Of a stretch of 64,000 bases of DNA, positions 26,173 through 37,443 are shown in pieces. Source of the stretch: Nocardiopsis sp. CNR-923 (GTDB lineage Bacteria; Actinomycetota; Actinomycetes; Streptosporangiales; Streptosporangiaceae); the NCBI RefSeq assembly GCF_001942255.1, contig NZ_MKKC01000131.1:62001-126000 (forward strand), written 5' to 3'. The notes under the pieces are model-generated. The model saw nothing but the letters and a program-made list of their open reading frames with translations. It was not told the origin of the DNA and ran no database searches. Within the stretch, counting starts at the first letter, position 1; each line of letters starts with the position of its first letter. The position numbers and the translations under genes were made by a program.

Positions 26173-27246
26173 ATGTCCACACCCGCCTCCTCTCCCGCGA
26201 CCGGTCGTCGGCGCGCGCTCGCGGCCATCGGCGCGACCACAGGTCTCCTGCTCGCCACAGCCTGCTCAGGCGAGACCGCCTCGGTCCCCCCGCCCGGGGT
26301 CAGCGGCTCCGAACGGGACCTGTCCTTCGCCGTGGACGGGACGGAGGTGTTCGCGACCTTCACGTCCCCCACCAACGCCACGGGCACCGTTCCCGCCGCC
26401 CTCATCGTCTCCGGCAGCGGGCCCACCGACCGGGACGGCAACACGCAGACCCGACCCGACGCGGGCACCAATCTGAACCTCGCCCGGGTGCTCGCCGACA
26501 CCGGGGTGGCCTCACTGCGCTACGACAAGATCGGCAGCGGCCAGACCGGTCTGGGCGACCTGGATCCGGAGGCGTCGATCGACCCCGAGGTCCACGACCG
26601 CCAACTCATCGCCGCCTACGAGGAACTCCTCGCCCAGCCCGGCGTCGATCCCGACCGCACGGTCGTCGTCGGACACAGCGAGGGCGCGTTGTTCGCCCTC
26701 CGAGCGCATGACCTCCTGGACACGTCGCCCGCCCTGGTTCTCGCCGCCCCGCCCGGCACCCACTACCTCGACCTCGTCGACCGCCAGCTCACCGAGCAGA
26801 TCCGCGTGGGCGAGGCCCGAGGCCACATCGGTACGACCGACGGTGTCACCGTGCTCTCCGACGCGCGGGCCGGGCGGGCCGCGCTGCGCGGCGGGCGGGA
26901 ACTGCCCGACGACCTGTCGCCGCTGCTGGAGACCGTCTACTCCGAGCAGAACGCGGCCTTCCTCAGGTGGATCGACACCTTCGACCCCGTCGAGCTGGCC
27001 GCGGACCTTCCCGACGGCACCCCCGTACTGGTGCTGTGGGGCGAGGAGGACGTCCAGATCCCCCGCTCGGACGTGGACCGGCTCATGACCGGCTTCGCCG
27101 ACGCCGAACGCCTCGACGTCCCCGACGCCGACCACGTGTTCCGCGAGTTCCGGGACCGGCCGGGCACCGCCGCTCTGGATGCCGACCGTCCCTTCGCCCC
27201 CGAGGTCGCTCCGGCCCTGGAGGAGTTCCTGGACCAGGCCTGGTGA
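26173..27246 (+). CDS. Lipoprotein alpha/beta hydrolase
   Basis: Exported serine hydrolase of about 357 residues. A twin-arginine-like start (RRRALAAIG) leads to a hydrophobic segment and a lipobox-like LLATACSG, so it is probably lipid-anchored outside the membrane. The catalytic triad is readable: nucleophile in VVGHSEGALFA, Asp in WGEEDVQIP and His in VPDADHVFRE. The oxyanion stretch IVSGSGPTDRDGN matches the family of esterase EstD and related serine hydrolases. Substrate unknown. The gene stands alone and is convergent with the next two. Confidence 0.88.
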   Translation: MSTPASSPATGRRRALAAIGATTGLLLATACSGETASVPPPGVSGSERDLSFAVDGTEVFATFTSPTNATGTVPAALIVSGSGPTDRDGNTQTRPDAGTNLNLARVLADTGVASLRYDKIGSGQTGLGDLDPEASIDPEVHDRQLIAAYEELLAQPGVDPDRTVVVGHSEGALFALRAHDLLDTSPALVLAAPPGTHYLDLVDRQLTEQIRVGEARGHIGTTDGVTVLSDARAGRAALRGGRELPDDLSPLLETVYSEQNAAFLRWIDTFDPVELAADLPDGTPVLVLWGEEDVQIPRSDVDRLMTGFADAERLDVPDADHVFREFRDRPGTAALDADRPFAPEVAPALEEFLDQAW

Positions 27247-27249
27247 GGA

Positions 27250-27885
27250 TCAGGAGGGCAGGTCCGCAAGCACGGCCCTCGCGAGTTCCTCGGCCGTCTC
27301 CAGTCCGCGCTCCGGCTCGGCCGCGCGGGTGACGGCGTAATCCGCCGCCGCCCCGTAGCAGGTCTCCACGTACAGGTTGGACACGCGCGCGCCCACACAG
27401 GCGAACGGGAAGTCCGTTTCGTCCGTCCACGAGAACGCCTCGTCGCCGATGCCCTCGACGCGGTCGGCGCCCTGGTTCGCGGTCGTGTTCCGCAGGTTGC
27501 CGGCGGCCGTCTGGATCCCGCCGGGGTTGGGCGCGGCCACCATGACCAGGGTCACGAAGGACGGAACCACGTCGCCCGGCCCCTCGGGGGTGGACCACCG
27601 GCACTGCCATCCGGTGCCGAACGAGTCCTGTTGGCTCCCCACCGGCTGTTCCAGCTCCAGGGTGTGGGCGGGCACCAGCTCGCCGAGCACGTCGGTCTCC
27701 CCGGCCGCGCACGCGGGCGCGGCGTCGAAGTCACCCGACTCCAGGGTGTCCCGGTTGACGACGAACCACACGCCGCCAGCAACAACCAGGACGACGACCA
27801 GTGCCAACGCCACCACGCCGACCACCGCGCAGCCCCGGCTCCGGGGTTGGGCCGAGGGGACCGCCAGGGGGGTTTCGGGGTTCAC
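27250..27885 (-). CDS. Membrane-anchored exported protein, Cys-containing
   Basis: About 211 residues: short cytoplasmic N-terminus, one helix (GCAVVGVVALALVVVLVVAGGVWFV), then an exported domain with four cysteines (CAAGETD, WQCRW, FACVG, ETCYG) that could form two disulfides. It resembles DUF3558-type actinobacterial proteins in layout; I do not assert the family. The GTG start overlaps the upstream stop as GTGA, so the two genes are translationally coupled. Confidence 0.75.
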   Translation of the reverse strand: MNPETPLAVPSAQPRSRGCAVVGVVALALVVVLVVAGGVWFVVNRDTLESGDFDAAPACAAGETDVLGELVPAHTLELEQPVGSQQDSFGTGWQCRWSTPEGPGDVVPSFVTLVMVAAPNPGGIQTAAGNLRNTTANQGADRVEGIGDEAFSWTDETDFPFACVGARVSNLYVETCYGAAADYAVTRAAEPERGLETAEELARAVLADLPS

Positions 27886-28526
27886 ACGGCCTCCACGAGT
27901 CGCTCGGCGACGCGCACCGCCGTCTCGCGCGCGTCCTCCCACTCCACCGGGTCGCCTCCGGAGACGCCGGAGTAGGCCACCCGAACCAACAGATTGTCGG
28001 CCTGGAAGGCCAGGCCAGCGGTGCCCGGCGCGCGTTCCGCCCACACGTGCGCCGCGACGTGCGCCCCGAGCACGACCTCGTCGCCGCCGCGTGGGACGAC
28101 CGCGGCCAGCGCGCCCTCGGTGTGTTGGACGCCTGAGACCGGCTCTTCGCCCGACGTGTCGGTGAACAGCGCGGAGAACTCCACCCGCAGCGTACCGGGG
28201 GCTTCGGCGCGGCCCAGCGAGGTCCACGCGCACACGGTGGTGTGGCCGCCCGGCCGCGGGCCGGACTCGGCGGACTCGACCACCGCGTCGGTCAACGCCT
28301 CGGCCACGGCGCTCTCGGGAACCACAGCGCAGTCGGGCGCCGAGGCGTGGACGTCGTCCTCCCCGGGAACGTCGGGGTCGCCGCCCGCCAGGACCAGCCC
28401 ACCGCCGATCGCCGCCGCGGCGAGCACTGCCGCGCCGCCCGCCATGACGGCGCCGCGCACCAGCGCACCACCCGCCCTACCCGATGGGGACACCCGCCCA
28501 CCGCCTCCCTGTCGGTCGTCGCTCAC
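27882..28526 (-). CDS. Membrane-anchored exported protein, partner of the next gene
   Basis: About 214 residues with the same design as its downstream neighbour: Gly-rich N-terminus, one helix (VMAGGAAVLAAAAIGGGLVLAG) and an exported domain with two cysteines (PDCAVVPES, TTVCAWTSL) and a conserved-looking VRVAERLVEAV end. The two genes are probably an old duplication. GTG start at 28526. Function unknown. Confidence 0.75.
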   Translation of the reverse strand: MSDDRQGGGGRVSPSGRAGGALVRGAVMAGGAAVLAAAAIGGGLVLAGGDPDVPGEDDVHASAPDCAVVPESAVAEALTDAVVESAESGPRPGGHTTVCAWTSLGRAEAPGTLRVEFSALFTDTSGEEPVSGVQHTEGALAAVVPRGGDEVVLGAHVAAHVWAERAPGTAGLAFQADNLLVRVAYSGVSGGDPVEWEDARETAVRVAERLVEAV

Positions 28527-28541
28527 GTCGGCGCCTCACGC

Positions 28542-28576
28542 GGAGGCGGCGGCCGCCGAACGCGACCGCCGCCTCC
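28542..28576 (-). terminator. leuS terminator
   Basis: Perfect 11-bp inverted repeat (28542-28552 with 28566-28576), 13-nt loop, ten nt after the leuS stop at 28586. Confidence 0.7.
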
Positions 28577-28585
28577 GCCGCCGGA

Positions 28586-31081
<2,496 letters not shown>

Positions 31082-31437
31082 CGCTGCAAGTTCCTTAGCC
31101 GGTCTCTCACGTCGGTCGCACGCGCGCGCCGGGATCGGGCCCGGCGTCCCCGCGTGCAGTTCCCAGGTTAGCGGTACCCGCCCTCGGCCGCGGACCCGTT
31201 CGGCCACCCTGTGGACGGCTCCCGGTCACGGCGGCGACGCGGTTCCTGCGCCGTCCGCGCGCCGGCGCCGGAACGCCGCGGGCGAATCCGCGGCACGCGT
31301 TCCAAACACCGTTAGGTTTCGATCCAGCTCAGATCTCCACACCGACCAGCTGGTTTGTTACGCTGCCGTCACGTGACGCGCACCACGAGACCCAGACCAC
31401 ACCTGGGTCCGTCACTCACACGTAGCGGGAGGCCCCA
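31082..31437. other. Divergent intergenic region leuS / acyl-CoA ligase
   Basis: 356 bp with no gene. A perfect 10-bp palindrome GTCACGTGAC at 31368-31377 lies 61 bp before the ligase ATG; it could be an operator or chance. Confidence 0.45.
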
Positions 31438-32994
31438 ATGCTCAACCTGTCCGTGCTTCTGGAGGACGGCGCCCGATCGGTACCCGACAAGGAATGCCTG
31501 GTCTTCGGCGATCTGCGCCTCAACTACGCCCTGACCGACATGATCGCCAACCAGGTCGCCAACCTCCTGGTGGCCCGGGGTGTCCGACCAGGCGACCGGG
31601 TCGCGCTCGCCAGCCCCAACCTTCCCTACTTCCCGTTCGTCTACTTCGGCGCTCTCAAGGCCGGAGCCGTCGTCGTTCCCCTCAACGTGCTCCTCACCCC
31701 GCGCGAGATCGCCTATCACCTGGAGGACTCCGGCGCCACGGCGCTCTTCGCCTTCACCGGCACCCCCGAGCTCCCTCTCGGCGAGCGCGCCTTCGAGGCC
31801 TTCCAGCAGGTCGACACCTGCGAGACCTACATCGACCTACCCGCCGCCGCCGGTGCCACCGAGTCCGCCATCGACGGCGCCGAGACCCTGTGGAAGGCAC
31901 TCGACGGCCAGCCCGGCACGTTCGAGACCGTGCAGGCCAACGCCGACGACACCGCCGTCATCATCTACACCAGCGGCACCACGGGTCGGCCCAAGGGCGC
32001 CGAACTGTCCCACCACAACCTGATGACGAACGCGATCGTCGCCGCCGAGCTGTTCAACCCCCATCCCGACGGCCGCGACGTCGCCCTCACCGTCCTGCCG
32101 CTCTTCCACATCTTCGGCCAGACGGTGGTGCTCAACGCCTCCCTGTACCGGCACGGGACCCTGGTCCTCATGCCGCGCTTCGACGCGGACGAGGCGCTCA
32201 AGCTCATGGACAAGGAGGGCGTCACCGGATTCGCCGGGGTGCCCACCATGTACTGGGGCCTGCTCAACGCGGTCCAGTCCGCCGAGCCCGGCACCTACGA
32301 CCTGGAGAAGATCGCCGGCGAGATCGTCGACGCCTGCTCCGGCGGCTCCTCCCTGCCCGGCCAGCTCGCCGAGGACTTCGCCAAGACCTTCGGCGTGGAG
32401 ATCAAGGAGGGCTACGGCCTGTCCGAGACCTCCCCCGTCGTCTCCTTCAACAACCCCCGGGTCCGGGCCAAGACCGGTTCGATCGGCCTGCCCGTGTGGG
32501 GCGTGGAGATGAAGCTGATCGACCCCGACTGGAACGACGCCGAGGACGTGGGCGAGATCGCCGTGCGCGGCCACTGCGTGATGAAGGGCTACCACAACCG
32601 CCCCGAGGCCAACGCCGAGGTCATCCGGAACGGCTGGTTCCGCACCGGTGACATCGCCCGCCGCGACGAGGACGGCTTCTACTTCATCATCGACCGGTCC
32701 AAGGACATGATCATCCGCGGCGGCTACAACGTCTACCCGCGGGAGATCGAAGAGGTCCTGATGACCCACCCCGAGGTCAGCCTGGCCGCCGTCGTGGGCG
32801 TGCCCCACGAGACCCACGGCGAGGAGGCCAAGGCGTTCGTGATCCGCGGGGCCGACTCCACCCTCACCGAGCAGGAGTTGGTCGACTGGGCCAAGGAGCG
32901 CCTCGCCGCGTACAAGTACCCCCGCCAGGTCGAGTTCCGCACCGAACTGCCGATGACCGCCACCGGCAAGATCCTCAAGCGCGAACTCACGTGA
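31438..32994 (+). CDS. Long-chain fatty acid-CoA ligase / AMP-forming acyl-CoA synthetase
   Basis: Activates a carboxylic acid as acyl-AMP and then acyl-CoA. About 518 residues. Key motifs: P-loop IIYTSGTTGRPKGAELSHHN (~178-197), GYGLSETSP (A5), the hinge region GWFRTGDIARRDEDGFYFIIDR (A7/A8), and the catalytic Lys in TATGKILKREL near the end. The N-terminus MLNLSVLLEDGARSVPDKECLVFGD is typical of FadD-type ligases. Monocistronic, with a strong terminator after it. Chain length not predictable. Confidence 0.92.
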   Translation: MLNLSVLLEDGARSVPDKECLVFGDLRLNYALTDMIANQVANLLVARGVRPGDRVALASPNLPYFPFVYFGALKAGAVVVPLNVLLTPREIAYHLEDSGATALFAFTGTPELPLGERAFEAFQQVDTCETYIDLPAAAGATESAIDGAETLWKALDGQPGTFETVQANADDTAVIIYTSGTTGRPKGAELSHHNLMTNAIVAAELFNPHPDGRDVALTVLPLFHIFGQTVVLNASLYRHGTLVLMPRFDADEALKLMDKEGVTGFAGVPTMYWGLLNAVQSAEPGTYDLEKIAGEIVDACSGGSSLPGQLAEDFAKTFGVEIKEGYGLSETSPVVSFNNPRVRAKTGSIGLPVWGVEMKLIDPDWNDAEDVGEIAVRGHCVMKGYHNRPEANAEVIRNGWFRTGDIARRDEDGFYFIIDRSKDMIIRGGYNVYPREIEEVLMTHPEVSLAAVVGVPHETHGEEAKAFVIRGADSTLTEQELVDWAKERLAAYKYPRQVEFRTELPMTATGKILKRELT

Positions 32995-33000
32995 CCCGCG

Positions 33001-33042
33001 GCCGCCCCTCCGCCGCCCGGCTCCCGGGGGCGGAGGGGCGGC
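33001..33042. terminator. Bidirectional terminator
   Basis: Perfect 14-bp inverted repeat (33001-33014 with 33029-33042) between the convergent acyl-CoA ligase and ABC permease genes. Confidence 0.8.
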
Positions 33043-33061
33043 GCGCCGTCCCTGCTGTGCC

Positions 33062-33889
33062 TCACCCCTTCACGGCCCCCTGGACCAGCCCGGCGACCAG
33101 CCAGCGCTGGACGAGGACGAAGAAAACCATCACCGGGACCGTGATGATCGTGGACGCGGCCATGACGTGCCCCCACTCGTTGGCGTACTGGCCGAAGAAC
33201 TGACGCAGGCCCACCGCCACCGTGTACTTGTCGCTCTGCTGCATGAAGGTCAGGGCCAGCACGAACTCGTTCCAGGCCACGATGAAGGAGAAGACGGCCG
33301 TGGCCACCAGACCCGGGGCGACCAGGGGGAAGAGCACCGACCAGAACATGCGCGGCCAGGAGGCGCCGTCGATGTAGGCGGCCTCCTCGACCTCACGCGG
33401 GACCGCCGCCACGAAACCGCGCATCATCCACACCGCCAACGGGAGCGAGAGCGCCACGTACACCACGCCCAGCCCCAGCACGGTGTTGAGCATCCGCAGG
33501 TCACGCACCTGGAGGAACAACGGGATGACCAGGGCCTCCAACGGCACCATCTGCACCACGAGGATGAGTACCAGCACCGTGGTCCGGAAGCGGAACCGGA
33601 ACCGCGCGACCGCCACCGAGGCCAGCAGCGCCAGCAGGCACGCCCCCACCACGGTGATGCCCGCGACCGCCAGGGAGTTGCGCAGGTACACGGAGAACCG
33701 GCCCTCGGTCATCACGTACGCGAAGTTGTCGAACGTGAGATCGGTGGGCAGCAGCACGCCGGTCCCGGAGGTGCTCCGATCGGAGAACGCGCTGACCAGC
33801 ATGAAGTACACGGGGAACAGGGTGAAGGCCAGCAGGACCGCCACCCCGGCGGACCTGGCCGCGCGCCGCGCGGCCGTGCTCGTGTGCAA
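33062..33889 (-). CDS. Sugar ABC transporter permease (MalG type)
   Basis: Inner-membrane permease of a carbohydrate importer, about 275 residues with six hydrophobic helices. The ATPase-docking EAA loop is EEAAYIDGASWPRMFWSVLFPLVAPG. The short N-terminus and six-helix topology place it as the MalG-like partner of the permease at 34388. The TTG at 33889 is favoured as start because GAGGAG lies five nt before it; a GTG at 33910 is also possible. It is separated from the other permease by about 500 bp that hold a gene on the opposite strand. Confidence 0.9.
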   Translation of the reverse strand: MHTSTAARRAARSAGVAVLLAFTLFPVYFMLVSAFSDRSTSGTGVLLPTDLTFDNFAYVMTEGRFSVYLRNSLAVAGITVVGACLLALLASVAVARFRFRFRTTVLVLILVVQMVPLEALVIPLFLQVRDLRMLNTVLGLGVVYVALSLPLAVWMMRGFVAAVPREVEEAAYIDGASWPRMFWSVLFPLVAPGLVATAVFSFIVAWNEFVLALTFMQQSDKYTVAVGLRQFFGQYANEWGHVMAASTIITVPVMVFFVLVQRWLVAGLVQGAVKG

Positions 33890-34058
33890 CGAAGCTCCTC
33901 TCACCGGCACCCGTCGCCGGGCCCGGTCCGATGATGGGCCGGGGAAGGGGGACGGCTAGAATCCTGCTCTGTTCGTGCGGGGGCGCTCGTACCGCCCCGA
34001 TGACGGTTGAGGGGTGATGGCCGTGTCGACGTGGTCGTCGGAAACGGTGGCGTGAGCC

Positions 34059-34346
34059 GTGAACAAGTCCGCCGGCCCCTCCCCCACCGAGGTGGTCATC
34101 AGCTGGATTCCGCACGACGCGCGCTTCCGTGACCGCGCCGTGCGCCACGCGCTCTCCGACCTGACCGGCCAGCGTCTGTTCGTGTACGTCAACAACCTCG
34201 TGACTCGGAGCCACGACGACGGCCGCCCGCTGGGCGAATACGACCTGCGCACGATGGACGCCGTCCTGGAGGACCTGGACCACCGGCCCCTGGCCGCCGT
34301 GGACTGGCGGCGGGTCCGCGAGAAACTCATCCAGGCACTCGGCTGA
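34059..34346 (+). CDS. Small hypothetical protein on the opposite strand of the ABC operon
   Basis: 95 residues (TEVVISWIPHDARFRDRAVRHALSDL ... NNLVTRSHDDGRPLGEYDLRTMDAVLEDLDHRPL). Codon bias is clearly on the plus strand, and the GTG start is preceded by a weak GGTGG. It lies in the gap between the two permease genes of the minus-strand transporter. No known domain. Confidence 0.55.
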   Translation: MNKSAGPSPTEVVISWIPHDARFRDRAVRHALSDLTGQRLFVYVNNLVTRSHDDGRPLGEYDLRTMDAVLEDLDHRPLAAVDWRRVREKLIQALG

Positions 34347-34387
34347 CGGGGCGTGCCCGCAACGCCCCCGAGGCGCCGGCCCGCCCG

Positions 34388-35401
34388 TCATCGCAACTCG
34401 TCCTCCCGGAACAGGGCGCGCAGGTACAGCACCGTGACCGCCAGCAGGAGCAGGGTGAGCAGGACCGCGACGGCCGATCCCGTCCCGAAGTCGTTGTGGC
34501 CGAAGGAGCGCACGTACGCCCACACGCCGAGATTGAGCATCTCCGAGCCGCCGACGTCCCCGCCGGGCATGAGGTAGATCTGCGCGAACACCTTGAAGTC
34601 CCAGATCGTGGACAGGACGGTCACCACGGCGAACACCGGACGCAGCACGGGGAAGGTGACGTGCCAGAACCGCCGCCAGGCGCCCGCTCCGTCGATCATC
34701 GCCGCCTCGTGCAGGTCCCGCGGGACGGTCATCAGCCCGGCCAGCACCGTGACCGCGACGAACGGGAACCCGCTGTGCACCACGTTGAGGGTGACGACGC
34801 CGTAGAAGAACAGGCGGTCGGCGAACCAGTTGTACCCGTCCGGGCCCAGGAGTCCGAGGGACGTCAACGACTGGGCGACGATGCCGTCGTCGACGTCGAA
34901 GATCCAGATCCACACGTACGTGCCGCTCACTGCGGGCATCGCCCAGGCCACCATGACGCACGAGACGACGATGACGCGCGTGAGCGGCCGCAGGGTGGAC
35001 AGCAGCAACGCCACGAGCGTGCCCAGGACCACCGTCGCGACCACCGCGACCAGGGCGAAGCCCACCGTGTTGGGCAGCACGACGCGCCACAGGTACGGAT
35101 CGCCCAGCAGTGCCGCGTAGTTGGCCAGGCCGACGGACTCCGAGGTGCCGGTGACCAGGTTGCGCAGATGGAAGTCCCGGAAGGACAGCCACACGACGCG
35201 CCCCAGGGGGAAGAGCAGGAGCAGCCCGATGACCGTCAGGGCGGGGGCCAACAGCGCCCACGGCAGGAGCGCCCGCCGGGCGCCCCCCGTGAGGAGCGGT
35301 GCCCGGCGGCGCCTTCGCGGCCGTGCCCGCGCCGGGACCGCCGAGCGGCCGACCCGCTCGGGCCGCCGCCGCGCCTCACTGAGTCCGACCGGTGTGCCCA
35401 C
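34388..35401 (-). CDS. Sugar ABC transporter permease (MalF type)
   Basis: About 337 residues. A long Arg-rich cytoplasmic N-terminus is followed by six hydrophobic helices; the first is ALLPWALLAPALTVIGLLLLFPLG. The EAA loop is HEAAMIDGAGAWRRFWHVTFPVLRP. GTG start two nt after the stop of the binding-protein gene, so the two are translated together. Partner of the MalG-type permease. Confidence 0.9.
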   Translation of the reverse strand: MGTPVGLSEARRRPERVGRSAVPARARPRRRRRAPLLTGGARRALLPWALLAPALTVIGLLLLFPLGRVVWLSFRDFHLRNLVTGTSESVGLANYAALLGDPYLWRVVLPNTVGFALVAVVATVVLGTLVALLLSTLRPLTRVIVVSCVMVAWAMPAVSGTYVWIWIFDVDDGIVAQSLTSLGLLGPDGYNWFADRLFFYGVVTLNVVHSGFPFVAVTVLAGLMTVPRDLHEAAMIDGAGAWRRFWHVTFPVLRPVFAVVTVLSTIWDFKVFAQIYLMPGGDVGGSEMLNLGVWAYVRSFGHNDFGTGSAVAVLLTLLLLAVTVLYLRALFREDELR

Positions 35402-35403
35402 GT

Positions 35404-36687
35404 TCAGTCCCCGTTGAGGATGCGTTCGACCTCGTCGGCCGCGTGCTCGGTGGCCTCCTCCACCGTGGCGTCGCCGTTGAGGACGTCCTGCTGCATGGCG
35501 ACGATGACCTTCGCGGCCTCCACCCGCCCCCAGGCCGGGGTGACGGGGGTGCCGCGGCTGGCCGCCTCCAGCTGGACCGCGAACGGCCGGACCAGCGGGT
35601 TCTCGGATTCGGCGAACGTGCGCACCGCGGCCGCGCGCCCCGGGAAGAACCCGGTCTCCTCCGACCAGCGGATGGAGAACTCGTCTCCGGTCAGGTGCGC
35701 GACGTACTCCCAGGCGGTCTCCTCCTGCCCCGTCCCCGCGAACACGGACAACAGGGAACCGCCCGCGAAGGAGTCGGTGTACCCACCCTCCCTGCCCGGG
35801 ATGGGAAAGGCTCCCAGGCGGCCCTCCAGGTCGGGGTTGGACTCCAGGATCGCCTTGGGGGTGGCGCTGCCGGAGATCGCCATGACGGCGCGCTCCTCGG
35901 CCAGGGCCTCCATGACGTCGATCTCGTTCCAGTTCACCGCTCCCGTGGTGGACACTCCGTCCTCCAGGGCGAGGCCGGTGAAGAAGGACATTCCGGCGCG
36001 GCCGCCCTCGCTGTCGATGTCGGACACCCACGTGCCGTCGGGTCGCTGCGCCGCGAGCTCACCGCCGCCGCCCCAGATCCACGGCATGACCGAGTACTGG
36101 GCGTCCCCCGGGACGGGGAAGGCGGTCATGTCCTCCTCGGCCTCGGAGAGCGCGACGGCGGTCTCGCGCAGCTCGGCCCAGTCCTGCGGGACCTCCTGGC
36201 CGTGCTCCTCGAACAGGTCGGAGCGGTAGACGATGGAGCGGATGGCCGCGTACCAGGGCACTCCGTAGATCCGGTCGTCGATCTGGCCCATGCGCAGCAT
36301 GCTCTGGGTGTACAGGTAGGGGTCGTCGATGTGGGTCGACAGGTCGTACAGGGCGCCGGAGTCGGCGAACTCGGGGATGAAGGTGGTGCCGAGTTCGACC
36401 ACGTCGGGCACCGTGTCTCCGGCGATGGCCGTGGAGATCTTGTTCTGGGCGTCGCTCCACGGCACGAACTCGACCTCGACCTCGACGCCCGTCCGCTCCG
36501 TGAACGCGCTGTTGGCCGCGTCGAAGTAGGCGGTCTCGTCGGGGTTGGTGCCCTCCATGATCCAGACGACCAGGGGGTCGGCCACGGGACCGTCGCCCGC
36601 GACCGCGCCGCAGGCGGTCGCGGTGAGGGCCAGGGCCAGGGCAGCGGTGGGGAGGTGAACGTGAGTGTGGGTCCGTCTGCGTGCCAT
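35404..36687 (-). CDS. Sugar ABC transporter substrate-binding lipoprotein
   Basis: Extracellular solute-binding protein (family 1), about 427 residues. Signal peptide MARRRTHTHVHLPTAALALA with a lipobox-like TATACG, then VVWIMEGTNPDETAYFDAAN and the typical VEVEFVPWSDAQNKISTAIA and PDVVELGTTFIPEFA. First gene of the importer operon; GGGAGGCG precedes the ATG. No ATP-binding subunit is near; in Streptomyces such importers share a common ATPase (MsiK). The sugar is not predictable; no glycosidase is adjacent. Confidence 0.92.
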   Translation of the reverse strand: MARRRTHTHVHLPTAALALALTATACGAVAGDGPVADPLVVWIMEGTNPDETAYFDAANSAFTERTGVEVEVEFVPWSDAQNKISTAIAGDTVPDVVELGTTFIPEFADSGALYDLSTHIDDPYLYTQSMLRMGQIDDRIYGVPWYAAIRSIVYRSDLFEEHGQEVPQDWAELRETAVALSEAEEDMTAFPVPGDAQYSVMPWIWGGGGELAAQRPDGTWVSDIDSEGGRAGMSFFTGLALEDGVSTTGAVNWNEIDVMEALAEERAVMAISGSATPKAILESNPDLEGRLGAFPIPGREGGYTDSFAGGSLLSVFAGTGQEETAWEYVAHLTGDEFSIRWSEETGFFPGRAAAVRTFAESENPLVRPFAVQLEAASRGTPVTPAWGRVEAAKVIVAMQQDVLNGDATVEEATEHAADEVERILNGD

Positions 36688-36736
36688 CGGCGCGCCTCCC
36701 GTTCCATTCGAGGGCCCCCAGGGGGATGGTAGGAAA

Positions 36737-36747
36737 CCTACGTAAGG
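36737..36747. promoter_or_regulatory. Possible operator upstream of the sugar importer
   Basis: CCTACGTAAGG, a near-palindrome centred on ACGT, 50 bp upstream of the binding-protein start. LacI-type regulators of sugar importers bind dyads with a central CG. No regulator gene is next to it. Confidence 0.3.
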
Positions 36748-36830
36748 AAGCCCCCGATGTGAAGTAAACAACGCGTCCTTGTGGCCGAGTCGTGAGCAGA
36801 CGGTGGCCCGACGGGTAGACCCGGTCTCCG

Positions 36831-37319
36831 TCAGTCCTCGGCGAGCCCGGTCACCTGGCGAAGCGTGGAGACCAGTTCGGGCCGCCGGTACACGGCCAGT
36901 CCGATGGCGGCGCTGAACGCGGCGAGCATGTGCACGAAGACCATGGGATCGCCCTGGGAGATCCGCTCGGCGGCCTCCTCCTCACCGACGGAGTGCGCCT
37001 CCCAGGTGGTGCTGACGGCGAACTCCAGTTCGGGCGGGAGCATCTCGGCGACCGTGCGGGCGACGGCCTCGCGCGAGTCGGCGGGCTTCCACACCACACC
37101 GGTCTGCTGTACGCGGCGGCTCAGGAAGGCGGCGATGACCTTGAGCTCGGACAGGACGTCGTCGACGTCGTCGGCCGCCCCGGGGACCGCCTCCTCCAGC
37201 TCGTCCCGGTTGCGGTCGGCGTAGGCGCCCACGAGCGCGATCGCGGTGTGCTTGACGTGGTCGGGAAGGTCGGGCGCGGGCGACTCGTCGCTCTGGGGCG
37301 CGTTCTCTTCTGAGGACAC
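36831..37319 (-). CDS. Hypothetical protein, 162 residues
   Basis: Acidic N-terminus (MSSEENAPQSDESPAPD) then helices, with one possible hydrophobic stretch (MVFVHMLAAFSAAIGLAVY). GTG start with GAAGGGA upstream. No family recognised; probably soluble and helical. Confidence 0.7.
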   Translation of the reverse strand: MSSEENAPQSDESPAPDLPDHVKHTAIALVGAYADRNRDELEEAVPGAADDVDDVLSELKVIAAFLSRRVQQTGVVWKPADSREAVARTVAEMLPPELEFAVSTTWEAHSVGEEEAAERISQGDPMVFVHMLAAFSAAIGLAVYRRPELVSTLRQVTGLAED

Positions 37320-37443
37320 TGGCTGGTCCCTTCACGGTGCGTGGGGCCGGTGTGACGGCTTCCATCATGCCGTCACCGGACCAGCCGCGGGCGCCTGACG
37401 GGCCGGTGTCCCCTCCCGGCGAACAGGAGGGGACGTCCATCGG

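Noticed and set aside
31368..31377. GTCACGTGAC as a firm operator of the acyl-CoA ligase
   Set aside because: A 10-bp palindrome of this composition is expected by chance in a G+C-rich genome; noted only as a possibility.
31082..31437. T-box or leader attenuator upstream of leuS
   Set aside because: No T-box consensus, no leucine-rich leader peptide and no terminator/antiterminator pair was found.
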